Of a DNA stretch of 64,000 nt, positions 10,444-18,399 are shown piece by piece. Location: contig NZ_FWFK01000006.1 of the NCBI RefSeq assembly GCF_900172265.1, positions 186,001 through 250,000 of the forward strand, read 5' to 3'. Within the stretch, counting starts at the first letter, position 1. Every line of letters starts with the position of its first letter. The translations under genes were made by a program, and so were the position numbers. The notes beneath the pieces were generated by a model, which was not told where the DNA came from, ran no database searches, and saw only the letters and a program-made list of their open reading frames with translations. The DNA comes from Roseivivax jejudonensis (GTDB lineage: Bacteria > Pseudomonadota > Alphaproteobacteria > Rhodobacterales > Rhodobacteraceae).

Positions 10444-11420
10444 AACCGCTCGTCCTGCATGCGGGTCTTCAGAAGACGGGCACGAGCGGCATCCAGCTGA
10501 TGCTGAACGGCGCGGGCCCGGCGCTCGCGCGTGCAGGACATGTCTATCCCGCGCTTCCGGACGGTGCGGGCGGTGCCGTGGGAGCCGGGCCGTTCCGGCA
10601 CAACTGCATCGCCGGCAGCTTTGCGGACTATCCCAGCGAGTTCGCGCGCCTGTGCCCAGAGGCGCTTCAGGACCTGCGAAAGACGCTCTTGCGGTCCGAG
10701 AGCGTGCCGATCCTGTCGGCGGAGGAGTTCTCGCGCCAGCGCGATTTCGGACCGCTCGGGGCGTTCCTCGAGGGCTTCGCTGTCCACGTCGTGCTTTACC
10801 TGCGGCCGCAGGACCGGTTTGCCGAGGCGCTCTACAACCAGCGCAACAAGATCCTGCTGCGCCGTCGCTCGGAGCGTCTGCTCGATCCCGATCTCGGCCG
10901 CGCCGCTGGGTTGCACCGGTTCCTGGCCGAGGAAGGCTACGGCCGGATCCTCGATGCGCAGGGACTCGTCCAGCGGATCGAGGAAGGGCTGCGGCCCGCG
11001 CGCCTGACGCTGCGTCTCTATACGCCGGAGGCGCTGCGCGGCGGCGATGCCTGCCGCGATTTCCTGGACGTCGTCGGCGTGCCCGAACAGGGAGTGACGC
11101 TTCCCGGGCACGCGACCAACCGCAACGTCGCCAACCGGCATTTCGCCCATATCCGGCGCACGCTGCGCGCCCGCGGGCCCGAGGCGGCGCAGGCGCTCGT
11201 CGATGCGCTCGCCGCGCGACTCGAGGCGGGCGACGATCTCAGCGGGTCGCACGCGCTCCTGCGGCGCGACGACCGCGCACGGCTCCTAGGGGTCTACCGG
11301 TCCGGCAACCGGGCGCTGGAGCGGCGCTTCGGCCTGTCGCCGATCGGCACGACTCCGCGCCACATCCTGCCGGCCCCGGCGGCGCCGCAGGTGCGCGCGG
11401 CCGGGGCGGGGGGCGCGTGA
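10440..11420 (+). CDS. Sulfotransferase-like protein
   Basis: A 326-residue protein starting with LVLHAGLQKTGTSGIQ, which resembles the 5'-phosphosulfate-binding loop (KTGTT/S) of PAPS-dependent sulfotransferases. A second family-like stretch, VLYLRPQDRFAEALYNQ, sits where the 3'-phosphate-binding segment lies in related bacterial proteins. It probably sulfates, or binds, a glycan made by the neighbouring transferases. Translation is coupled at both ends: ATGA with the pyruvyl transferase and TGATG with the epimerase. Activity cannot be proved from the motif alone, since many proteins of this type remain uncharacterised. Confidence 0.65.
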   Translation: MKPLVLHAGLQKTGTSGIQLMLNGAGPALARAGHVYPALPDGAGGAVGAGPFRHNCIAGSFADYPSEFARLCPEALQDLRKTLLRSESVPILSAEEFSRQRDFGPLGAFLEGFAVHVVLYLRPQDRFAEALYNQRNKILLRRRSERLLDPDLGRAAGLHRFLAEEGYGRILDAQGLVQRIEEGLRPARLTLRLYTPEALRGGDACRDFLDVVGVPEQGVTLPGHATNRNVANRHFAHIRRTLRARGPEAAQALVDALAARLEAGDDLSGSHALLRRDDRARLLGVYRSGNRALERRFGLSPIGTTPRHILPAPAAPQVRAAGAGGA

Positions 11421-12457
11421 TGGGCATCATCGGCATCTACGGCGCGACGGGCTTCATCGGGCGGCACCTCGTCCGCCGCCTCGTGTCGCGCGGCCTGCGC
11501 GTGCGGGCTGTGTCGCGCAGCATTCCGGACGGGTTCCGCCGCGAGTTCGACGGCCGCTGCGAGATGGTCGTTGCCGATCTCGGGGACGCCGAAGCGCTCG
11601 AGCCGACGTTCGACGGTCTCGACACGGCGATCAACCTTGTCGCGAATGCCCGCCCGGCCCAGGGCAACGCGGCGGTGCGCGAGGACGTGCAGGCCGGCAT
11701 CCTGCCCGGGATCGGGTTCCTCGAACGTCTGACCGCCCGCAGTGTCCCGCGGCTGATCTTCCTGTCCTCGGGCGGCGCGATTTATGGCCCCGACGTTCCG
11801 GTGCCGACGCCCGAGAGCGCGCTGCCCCGGCCGATCAATTCCTACGGCCTGTCGAAGCTGACGCTCGAGAAATACATCGAGATGTTCGGCTACGAGCATG
11901 GGACCGATTACACCATCCTGCGCCTGTCGAACGTCTACGGCCCCGGCCAGATGGTGCGGAGCGGGCAGGGGCTCGTGCCCGCAATCCTCGGCCGGTGCCG
12001 GACCGGCGCGCCGATCGACATCCTCGGCGATGGCTCGGCCCGGCGCGACTACGTCTGGATCGGCGACGTGATCGCGGCGATCGAGGCGGTGCTCGACCGG
12101 GGCGCGCCGCAGAGCACGCTGAACATCGGGTCGGGCCGCGCGCATTCCGTGACCGAAGTGATCGCGATGATCGAGCGCGTCCTCGGGCACGCCTTGCCGA
12201 AACGCAACGTGCCGGGGCGGGTGACGGACGTGCCGCACAGCGTTCTCGACATCACGCGCGCGCGCTCGGTGCTTGGCTGGTCGCCGCGCAAGGAGTTGTC
12301 CGACGGGCTGGCGGCGGTCGTGGCGGCCGAATTGCCGTTCGCGCGCCTGCAGCCGGTGTTCGGTACGGCCGAGCGCCTGCCGCGCCTGGCGCCTTTGCGC
12401 CCCGGGCGGCGCGGTTCCGGGGCCGCGACGGCCGCCGTCCGGCGCAGCGCGTCGTAG
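11420..12457 (+). CDS. NAD-dependent sugar epimerase/dehydratase (extended SDR)
   Basis: A 345-residue extended short-chain dehydrogenase of the nucleotide-sugar epimerase type. It has the N-terminal dinucleotide-binding motif IYGATGFIGRHLV, the usual FLSSGGAIYG strand with its catalytic Ser, the catalytic pair in YGLSK, the LRLSNVYGPG segment, and a substrate-side RRDYVWIGDVI. It would convert an NDP-sugar into a donor for the transferases upstream. The last ~40 residues are Arg/Ala/Pro-rich and probably disordered. It is the final gene of a four-gene coupled set starting at the glycosyltransferase. Which sugar it acts on (UDP-glucose 4-epimerase-like or another) cannot be told. Confidence 0.8.
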   Translation: MGIIGIYGATGFIGRHLVRRLVSRGLRVRAVSRSIPDGFRREFDGRCEMVVADLGDAEALEPTFDGLDTAINLVANARPAQGNAAVREDVQAGILPGIGFLERLTARSVPRLIFLSSGGAIYGPDVPVPTPESALPRPINSYGLSKLTLEKYIEMFGYEHGTDYTILRLSNVYGPGQMVRSGQGLVPAILGRCRTGAPIDILGDGSARRDYVWIGDVIAAIEAVLDRGAPQSTLNIGSGRAHSVTEVIAMIERVLGHALPKRNVPGRVTDVPHSVLDITRARSVLGWSPRKELSDGLAAVVAAELPFARLQPVFGTAERLPRLAPLRPGRRGSGAATAAVRRSAS

Positions 12458-12726
12458 GGCACGACGCGGGACGTCGAAGTGCACGCTCACCGGGACGCGC
12501 CCGGGCGCTATCCCGCGCGCGTCATCGGCGGCACTTCGCCATTCGCAAAATCGTAACCCGATCATGCGAAGGCTGCGCGGGACGTTGGGCGCGCACCGTG
12601 GTAGCCTTGTTTTCGACCGGCTCCGGCCGGCCCAACAGACGTGACCGCCGACAGGGCGGCGCACACATCCATGAGGCAGGGTCTTCCCACCGAAGACCGC
12701 GGAAACCGAGAGAAACGAGCAGTGAC

Positions 12727-13317
12727 ATGGAGCAAGATGTCGAAATCGTCGGCGTGCCCGACAGGACCCAGGACGTCGCCGCGCTCGGCGGTGTCACGGG
12801 AATCACCGAATTCGAAGAACTGCGATACACCGGCCGCGAGTGGGGTTTCGAGCGCCTTCACACCGGGGACGAGATCGTCCTCCGTGAAGAGGACGTGATC
12901 GAGATCCTCGCGTTCAACGGGATCCGGCACGGCCAGGAACGCTGGAGCATCATGCGGGTGCGCGCCGGCACGCAGAGCCGGCTGACCGGCCCGCTGTCGT
13001 GGCGGCGCGTGGCCGATGCCGACCGCTGGGCGCCCGCACCGGTCGAGGCCGCTATCTTCACCAACTGGATCAAGGTGGGCTGCGCCGCGCTGATCGTTGC
13101 CGGCATGACCTACACGATCTTCGCCTGGCTTCTCGAAGGCATCCTGTCGGGCGCGCTGGTCACCACCTTGTCGAGCGCCGCGGTGTCGGTCCTCGTGATC
13201 GTCGGCGCGTCGATCTACCTCGTGCGCTCGTGGCGGCAGGTCGAACTGGCGCGCAAGATCGCCCGCATCCAGGCGGACGGCTCGATGTTCGTGGTCGGTC
13301 AGCCCGAAGGCTACTGA
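12727..13317 (+). CDS. Hypothetical protein with two membrane segments
   Basis: A 196-residue protein that I do not recognise. The first ~110 residues are soluble and acidic (for example FERLHTGDEIVLREEDVIEIL). Two hydrophobic helices follow at roughly residues 113-135 and 145-165, then a short basic tail ending near MFVVGQPEGY. No signal peptide is seen. ATG at 12727 follows a purine-rich stretch (gagaaacgag). It stands alone between the polysaccharide genes and the DUF1127 gene, with 270 bases of non-coding sequence before it, so it probably has its own promoter. Confidence 0.6.
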   Translation: MEQDVEIVGVPDRTQDVAALGGVTGITEFEELRYTGREWGFERLHTGDEIVLREEDVIEILAFNGIRHGQERWSIMRVRAGTQSRLTGPLSWRRVADADRWAPAPVEAAIFTNWIKVGCAALIVAGMTYTIFAWLLEGILSGALVTTLSSAAVSVLVIVGASIYLVRSWRQVELARKIARIQADGSMFVVGQPEGY

Positions 13318-13722
13318 CCCGCGGCAGGCGTCGTGCGCATCACGGCGACGCCTGCGCCACACCCGCAAACGAATGCGCCACGCGGGGCCCCCCGCGCCGC
13401 GACGAACGGCGCTCGGCTCAGCCCGGGCGACCCGGAGCGGTGCGCGATCCGCGGCATGCCTTGATCGCTGCGCCGCTCTCGCAGCGGGCATTTTCCGCAC
13501 GCCGGGAATTGGCACGAGGGGCCGCCCACGGGCCCGCACGATCCGGATCGCGGGCGGGAAGACCGAAGCCAACGCACTGCCACGCCATCGGTTTTCGCCA
13601 AGCCATGCATGCGGCGGGATGCGGTGATGCCCGATCGTGGGTGGTTACGCCGCGCTGCAGCAACCATTTCAGGCTCAACAGCAGGCGCGCCAACCGCGCC
13701 AATCCGACACAGGAGTGCCGAC
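13318..13722. other. Non-coding gap with one perfect hairpin
   Basis: A 405-base gap in which no reading frame looks protein-like on either strand. It begins with a 10-base perfect inverted repeat (described separately) and ends with the ribosome binding site of the DUF1127 gene (aggag at 13711). It presumably holds that gene's promoter, but I cannot point to clear -35/-10 boxes. No copy of the GGAAC-N17-GTT motif is present. Confidence 0.5.
13324..13355 (+). terminator. Perfect 10-bp inverted repeat after the membrane protein gene
   Basis: gcaggcgtcg at 13324-13333 pairs exactly with cgacgcctgc at 13346-13355 across a 12-base loop, seven bases after the stop codon at 13317. No T-run follows, so it may be a weak or Rho-assisted terminator, or an mRNA-stabilising stem. 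Confidence 0.45.
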
Positions 13723-13941
13723 ATGACCGCAACCTACATCAATTCCATGCCCGAGCACCGCACCGAACGCCGCGGCGTGTTCAAGCGCGTGTTCGGTTTC
13801 CTCGTGATGGTGGGCGAATCCAACCACCGCGCCCATCGTGTGCAGGAGCTGTCCAAGCTCAGCGACCGGGAACTCGAAAAGCGCGGCCTGAAGCGCGAAG
13901 AGATCGCGCATCACGTCTTCCGTGACATGTTCTACGTCTGA
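13723..13941 (+). CDS. DUF1127 domain-containing small protein
   Basis: A 72-residue basic protein. Its C-terminal half (VQELSKLSDRELEKRGL) is the typical DUF1127 pattern of a short helix, LSDRELxxxGL, and a closing segment. DUF1127 proteins are common in alphaproteobacteria, and several are linked to RNA turnover and to phosphate or stress responses; no role can be assigned here. ATG at 13723 has aggag seven bases upstream. Its 3' end overlaps the 3' end of the convergent YcaQ-like gene by 10 bases (13932-13941). Confidence 0.85.
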   Translation: MTATYINSMPEHRTERRGVFKRVFGFLVMVGESNHRAHRVQELSKLSDRELEKRGLKREEIAHHVFRDMFYV

Positions 13942-15134
13942 GCCCGGAGCCAATCGGCCGCGAACTCCGTGGTCTCCGATCCGGCAAGGCGCGCGACCCG
14001 CTCGATTTCGGTCGCGAGGCCCTGCGCCCGCGCCTTGCCGATCCGCACGCCCGATTCGGGCCAGAAGGCCCGCACCTCGAGGACTCGTCCGGCGCGCCTG
14101 GCGTCGAGCCGTCCGATCACCCGGTCGCCCTGCAGGATCGGGAACACGTAGTAGCCGTAGCGCCGTTTTTCTTCGGGCACGAAGATCTCGATCCGGTAGT
14201 GAAAGCCGAACAGCCGCTCGGCCCGCGCCCTGTCGCGCAGTACCGGATCGAACGGTGACAGCAGGCGCACGCGCCCCGACGGCTCGGGCAGGTCGGGCAG
14301 CGTGTCGAGAAGCGCCTCGGTCGTGACGCTGCGGCGCGTGCTGCCGTCCGCAAGCTCCAGATCCACTTCGACGATACGGCCGTCCGACAGCGCCCCGGCA
14401 CACCACGCCTTGGCCTCGTCGCGGGTCACGATCTCGAAGAACGCGGCAAGCTCGCCGCTGGTGCCGAAGCCGAGCCGGTCGAGTGCCGCACTCATCGCCC
14501 AGTCCACGATTTCGGAATCCGTCCGCCGCTGGTTCAGGTATTCGGGCGGGATCACGCGCTCCGCCAGATCGTAGTGCTTGCGAAAGCCCTGCCGGTGACA
14601 GACCGCAAGCCGCCCGGAGCGCCAGAGAAACTCCAGCGCGGTCTTCGACGGGTGCCAGTCCCACCAGCCCGACGAGTTCTTCTTCTCGTCGCCCCCGACA
14701 TCGAGCGACGAGGCCGGGCCGTGATCCGCGATGTGCCGCAGCACGGTGTCGAGCTCGTCGTGCCAGCCCTCGCGCTGCCATGCCGGCCAGCGCCGGCGCA
14801 TGCGGGCCTCGTCGCGCTCGAACTTCAGTCGCCACATCGGGTAGAACGGCATCGGGATGACCGCGGCATCGTGCGTCCAGTGCTCGAACGCGGACCGGCG
14901 CTGCGACACCAGCGTCTGCAGGGTCCGCGGGCGATACTGGCCGCGGCGGGACCACAGGATGAGGTCATGCGCGCGCGCGAGCGTGTTCACGCTGTCCACC
15001 TGCACGAAGCCCAGATCGTGCAGGATCTCCTCAAGATCGTCGAGCCGGCACGGCCCCGCGCCCGGCCGCAACAGCCGGTGCCGGTCCAGGAACAGGCGCC
15101 GGGCCTGCCGGTTTGTGATGAGCGGTCGCGCCAT
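13932..15134 (-). CDS. YcaQ/AZL-type winged-helix DNA glycosylase
   Basis: A 400-residue protein of the YcaQ/AlkZ-like family (HTH_42, three winged-helix domains). E. coli YcaQ is a DNA glycosylase that removes bulky alkylated bases and unhooks interstrand crosslinks. The N-terminal half has LGFVQVDSVNTLARAHDLI, where QVD fits the catalytic Q-hydrophobic-D motif of the YcaQ-like branch (AlkZ itself has Q-hydrophobic-Q). The family's FDPVLRDRARAERLFGFHYR segment and the C-terminal RRYGYYVFPILQGDRVIGR are also clear. Length is normal. ATG at 15134 is chosen because the homology starts directly after it. It is convergent with and slightly overlaps the DUF1127 gene. Confidence 0.8.
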   Translation of the reverse strand: MARPLITNRQARRLFLDRHRLLRPGAGPCRLDDLEEILHDLGFVQVDSVNTLARAHDLILWSRRGQYRPRTLQTLVSQRRSAFEHWTHDAAVIPMPFYPMWRLKFERDEARMRRRWPAWQREGWHDELDTVLRHIADHGPASSLDVGGDEKKNSSGWWDWHPSKTALEFLWRSGRLAVCHRQGFRKHYDLAERVIPPEYLNQRRTDSEIVDWAMSAALDRLGFGTSGELAAFFEIVTRDEAKAWCAGALSDGRIVEVDLELADGSTRRSVTTEALLDTLPDLPEPSGRVRLLSPFDPVLRDRARAERLFGFHYRIEIFVPEEKRRYGYYVFPILQGDRVIGRLDARRAGRVLEVRAFWPESGVRIGKARAQGLATEIERVARLAGSETTEFAADWLRAQT

Positions 15135-15196
15135 GACGCGCGACGGTAAGGCCTTGCCCCAGCCGCGCAAGCGGGTCCTCCGGGGTGCGGGCTGTT

Positions 15197-15595
15197 CTAG
15201 AAGATGGCGCGCGTGATCAGCACCCCGAGCCATGCCGAGACGGCCGTCAGGACCGTGCCCCATGTCAGGTCGGCCGCCACCTGCTCGAGAGACCAGTCCC
15301 GCATGACGGCGTAGGACGTCATCTCATAGGTCCCGTAGCCGATCACGCCGATCAGCGCCCCGTTCAGAAGCGCCTGCATCGGCGCGTCGTCGCGCAGGGC
15401 CGGGACCGAGACGAAATACAGCAGTATCGCGATGTAGACGAGATAGAACCCGACCGCGGCGCCGAGCCGGGGCGAGTCGAGGACGGCATCGCCGAGATGT
15501 TTGGTGAACAGGGGTTTCATCACCGCCCTCAGCATGACGGCGTCGGCCGCCAGGAATATGAGGGACGTGATGACGTAGAGCGCCGCAATCTGCAT
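15197..15595 (-). CDS. DUF2177 family membrane protein
   Basis: A 132-residue protein with four predicted membrane helices, starting MQIAALYVITSLIFLAADA. The motif IGYGTYEMTSYAVMRDWSL is characteristic of DUF2177, a family of small inner-membrane proteins of unknown function. A strong ribosome binding site (ggaggc) lies just before ATG at 15595. It is separated from the YcaQ-like gene by 62 bases on the same strand and may be read with it. Confidence 0.8.
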   Translation of the reverse strand: MQIAALYVITSLIFLAADAVMLRAVMKPLFTKHLGDAVLDSPRLGAAVGFYLVYIAILLYFVSVPALRDDAPMQALLNGALIGVIGYGTYEMTSYAVMRDWSLEQVAADLTWGTVLTAVSAWLGVLITRAIF

Positions 15596-15839
15596 GATGC
15601 CTCCGGGTGATACCTCTACGGATACGCATTCGGAGGCGGTTCGGTTCTGAGGGTTGTGATTTCCGCATCCGGGCGGGTGCGATCCTCCTGACACGGCCAC
15701 GTCGGTTGACGGCGCCCGCGCCCGCGTGTTCACCGGGCGCAAACACAGGATTGTCCGGGAAATCCGCGCCCGAGGGATCACGATGACCTCCCGGACGTTC
15801 CGTGTTCAGTGAATTCCCATCCAAGGCTGCGACCGCGCC

Positions 15840-16904
15840 ATGTCCGATCTCGACGACCGCCTCATCATCCACGTGTTCGGGGAAACCGATTTCACGAGCT
15901 TCAGCATCCGGCGCGAAGCGTTCGAGGGCATGCCCAAGGTCTTCGACACACCCGAAGGCGACGACTACGTGCAGGTGATCGGAACGCTTTTCGGGCAGGA
16001 CAACTGGGACCAGCTGCGCGAGCGCAAGGCCGAGAACGGATCGAGCTTCGAAGAACTCGTCGCCGACTCCCTCGTTCACCTCGTCGCCGACACCGAGACG
16101 GTGAACACGGCACTGCAGGCGGGGCACAACCTGATCGCCCTCGGCGTGTTCCGAAGCGCCTCGCAGCCGGACGACACGCCGGTCTACAATGCCCGGTTCC
16201 TCGGCATCTCGTCGACCACCACCACCGATCCGAACGCGCATCTCGACCTCGTGCGGCAGGGGATCCAGCACGCCGCGGCGTTCATCGAGGACGACATCGA
16301 GAAGGGCAAGTTCGCACCGGACAGCGTGATCGCGCGCATGGTCGACCCCGACAGCGCCGAGGCCGAAGACGACGGCGAAGAGTTGGTCGAGCTGCCGCAG
16401 GCGGTGTTCTTCCACGAGATGGTGACGCAATCGGGACTGGAGACGGTGATCCTTTGCGCGTGCGACCGCGATCTCGCCGCCGCCGCGGGCGAGGCGACGG
16501 ATTTCGTCGTGGGGCTCGTGTCCGGCATCGTGCCGACGCCGCACGGCAGCGTCGGATACTGGCTCTGGCAGGTGGGGCCCGACACCACTCACGGCTTCAC
16601 GCAGGAGCAGTTCGTCGATCTGCACGCGTTCCCGAGCGAGACCTACGACCGAATGAAGCGGTCAGACACCGTGCGCTTTCTGATCGTCGATCGCGAGACG
16701 CACGAGAACACCCGTGCGGTCCTGCTCAAGCGCGACAGCATCGGCTTGCAGGAGTTCGAGACGATGGCCACAGAGGTCGCCGCGTCAGAGCCCGAGGCCG
16801 ACTTCGAGGCGGCGTGCGAGCACGTGATGAACACCGTCGATCCGCAGGAATTCCTGCGCCAGACGCGCGAACAGGAGCAGAAGGGCAAGACGAACCTGCA
16901 TTGA
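15840..16904 (+). CDS. Hypothetical acidic cytoplasmic protein
   Basis: A 354-residue protein that I do not recognise. It is strongly acidic, lacks a signal peptide or membrane helix, and starts MSDLDDRLIIHVFGETDF. A mid-region run of acidic residues (SAEAEDDGEELVELP) separates two halves of mixed alpha/beta character; the second half contains IVPTPHGSVGYWLW. A short aagg before ATG at 15840 could be the ribosome binding site. Codon use matches the neighbours. It stands as a single gene between divergent and convergent neighbours, so context gives no clue. Confidence 0.6.
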   Translation: MSDLDDRLIIHVFGETDFTSFSIRREAFEGMPKVFDTPEGDDYVQVIGTLFGQDNWDQLRERKAENGSSFEELVADSLVHLVADTETVNTALQAGHNLIALGVFRSASQPDDTPVYNARFLGISSTTTTDPNAHLDLVRQGIQHAAAFIEDDIEKGKFAPDSVIARMVDPDSAEAEDDGEELVELPQAVFFHEMVTQSGLETVILCACDRDLAAAAGEATDFVVGLVSGIVPTPHGSVGYWLWQVGPDTTHGFTQEQFVDLHAFPSETYDRMKRSDTVRFLIVDRETHENTRAVLLKRDSIGLQEFETMATEVAASEPEADFEAACEHVMNTVDPQEFLRQTREQEQKGKTNLH

Positions 16905-16923
16905 GGTCGACTGCCGTTGTGTG

Positions 16924-16948
16924 TCACCGGCACGTGCGCATCCGGTGA
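16924..16948. terminator. Inverted repeat between convergent genes
   Basis: tcaccgg (16924-16930) pairs with ccggtga (16942-16948) across an 11-base loop, 20 bases after the stop at 16904 and before the end of the convergent TerB-like gene. No T-run on either strand; a possible two-way terminator. Confidence 0.35.
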
Positions 16949-17050
16949 TCGCGCCGCCACGGCCAATCTCGTCCCGACCAGGGCGCGCTTTGGCCAACGG
17001 CATCACCGGGCAGCGGCGGAGCTTTCCCGAAGCGCTGCCCGGGCCGGTGC

Positions 17051-17800
17051 TCAGGACGCGATGGCGTCCGCCTCGTCCACCTGCTCCTGCGACAGGTTCA
17101 GGCGCTGCTGCAGGGTGCGCAGATAGTGCCGGTCGCCTTCGCTGTCGCCGTCGATGGCCGCGCGCGAGGCGAAGTAGAACTCCTCGGCGGTCTCGTCGTC
17201 GTTCACCTGCGCCAGCAGGTCGTCGAGCGGCTTGGGATTCGCGATCTCGCGTTCCATGGTCGCGCGCTCGTCCGCCGTTGCATCGGCGTCGTCGATGGCC
17301 TGAACGATGCGGGCACGTTCGTCCTGCGACAGCGATCCGTCGGCATAGGCGGCGGTGATCATCGCACGGATCATCAGAAGCGCCTCGTCTTCGCTGAAGC
17401 GCTCGGCGGCCTCTTCGCTCGCCTTGAGATCCTGCGCGTCCGGTTCCGCGGTCTGCGCCGTGGCCGTCGACGACGCTTGCGACGCGCTGCCCCCGCCGAG
17501 GATTTCGTTCGCGGCGTCCTTGACCTTGTCGAGGAGACCGCCGCCCGAGGTTCCGTGCGAGGACGTGTGCCCGGCATGCTGCGTCTGCGTGCCCTGGCTC
17601 TTCTGGTGCGACTGGTAGGCCTGGTAGGCCATGTAACCGAGCGCCGCGAGGCCGAGCTTGGAGCCCATGCCGCTGCGTCCGATGCGGCGCCGCGACCCGA
17701 GAAGACCGAGCGCCGAGGCCGAGCCGAGGGCCCCCCGGCGCCGGCCGCGACCGGCCATCCGCGTGGCCAGCATCGTACCGAGAATGCGCTTCATGCTCAT
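17051..17800 (-). CDS. TerB/DUF533-like tellurite resistance family protein
   Basis: A 249-residue protein. The N-terminus is basic (RKRRR-like clusters), followed by a short hydrophobic stretch (LGLAALGYMAYQAYQ, about residues 50-65), a Gly/Ser/Gln-rich linker, and from about residue 120 an all-helical TerB/DUF533-like domain (ALLMIRAMITAAYADGSLSQDE, with the typical acidic AYADG segment, then EEFYFASRAAIDGDSEGDR). TerB-like domains bind divalent metal and occur in stress and envelope systems. ATG at 17800 has a ggaggag ribosome binding site. A copy of the EcfG-type promoter lies 65 bases upstream, so it is probably a general stress response gene. Confidence 0.7.
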   Translation of the reverse strand: MSMKRILGTMLATRMAGRGRRRGALGSASALGLLGSRRRIGRSGMGSKLGLAALGYMAYQAYQSHQKSQGTQTQHAGHTSSHGTSGGGLLDKVKDAANEILGGGSASQASSTATAQTAEPDAQDLKASEEAAERFSEDEALLMIRAMITAAYADGSLSQDERARIVQAIDDADATADERATMEREIANPKPLDDLLAQVNDDETAEEFYFASRAAIDGDSEGDRHYLRTLQQRLNLSQEQVDEADAIAS

Positions 17801-17864
17801 GATCGTCTCCTCCGGGCCCGTGGCCGCTTTCACCGGGTGCCGACACCCGGCCCCCTCGAAATCG

Positions 17865-17889
17865 AACGTCGAACGCCGCAAGCCGTTCC
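17865..17889 (-). promoter_or_regulatory. EcfG-type promoter for the TerB-like gene
   Basis: Read on the minus strand, GGAAC (17889-17885) and GTT (17867-17865) are 17 bases apart, and the base before GTT is C, giving the full GGAAC-N16-CGTT consensus of alphaproteobacterial EcfG sigma factors. It lies 65 bases upstream of ATG at 17800. Confidence 0.65.
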
Positions 17890-18008
17890 GGAGTCCCGGT
17901 CGGGCGGCGGACGTCTGCCGGGCGGGGGGGCAAAGGCTCGTGATCCGCGTAGGCATTGCCGGCGCGGGCCCCGGCTCCACGTTCCGGAGGGTTGAATGGG
18001 AGACGCAC

Positions 18009-18356
18009 ATGCACGCTACGAAGATTGCACTCATCGCGGCCGCCGCGTCGGTCGCTCTGCCCGCTTTGGCCGCCACGCAGGACGAACTGCGCGACGCATT
18101 GGTCGGCAACACGTTCCAGGGGGACATGGGCGGCGGCGGCTATTCCAGCTTCTTCGCCGAAGACGGGACATATTACGACACGAGCACGTCCGGCACCTAC
18201 GAGATCACGGACGAGGGCGTGTGCTACCCCGAGACCGACTACGGCTGCTACCAGGCCACGATCGACGGCACGACGCTGGAATGGATGAAGGACGGCGAGA
18301 GCGCCGGGACCGGCGAGATCCTCGACGGCGACGCGCTCGACCTCGTGGAGGAGTGA
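18009..18356 (+). CDS. Small secreted hypothetical protein
   Basis: A 115-residue protein with a clear Sec signal peptide (MHATKIALIAAAASVALPALA, cleavage likely after ALA near residue 21). The mature part is acidic and rich in Gly, Thr and Tyr, with two Cys residues (EGVCYPE and YGCYQA) that could form a disulfide in the periplasm. It resembles small periplasmic proteins with a lipocalin-like beta pattern (GTYYDTSTSGTYEITDEG), but I cannot assign a family. It is convergent with the membrane protein at 18400. Confidence 0.65.
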   Translation: MHATKIALIAAAASVALPALAATQDELRDALVGNTFQGDMGGGGYSSFFAEDGTYYDTSTSGTYEITDEGVCYPETDYGCYQATIDGTTLEWMKDGESAGTGEILDGDALDLVEE

Positions 18357-18399
18357 GCGCCGGGCGCTTGCGGTGCAGGGCGGCGGGCCGGCCCGGCGC
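18357..18399. terminator. GC-rich inverted repeat between convergent genes
   Basis: gcgccggg (18357-18364) pairs exactly with cccggcgc (18392-18399). The repeat fills the whole 43-base gap between two convergent stop codons, as expected for a two-way terminator, although there is no T-run. Confidence 0.45.
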
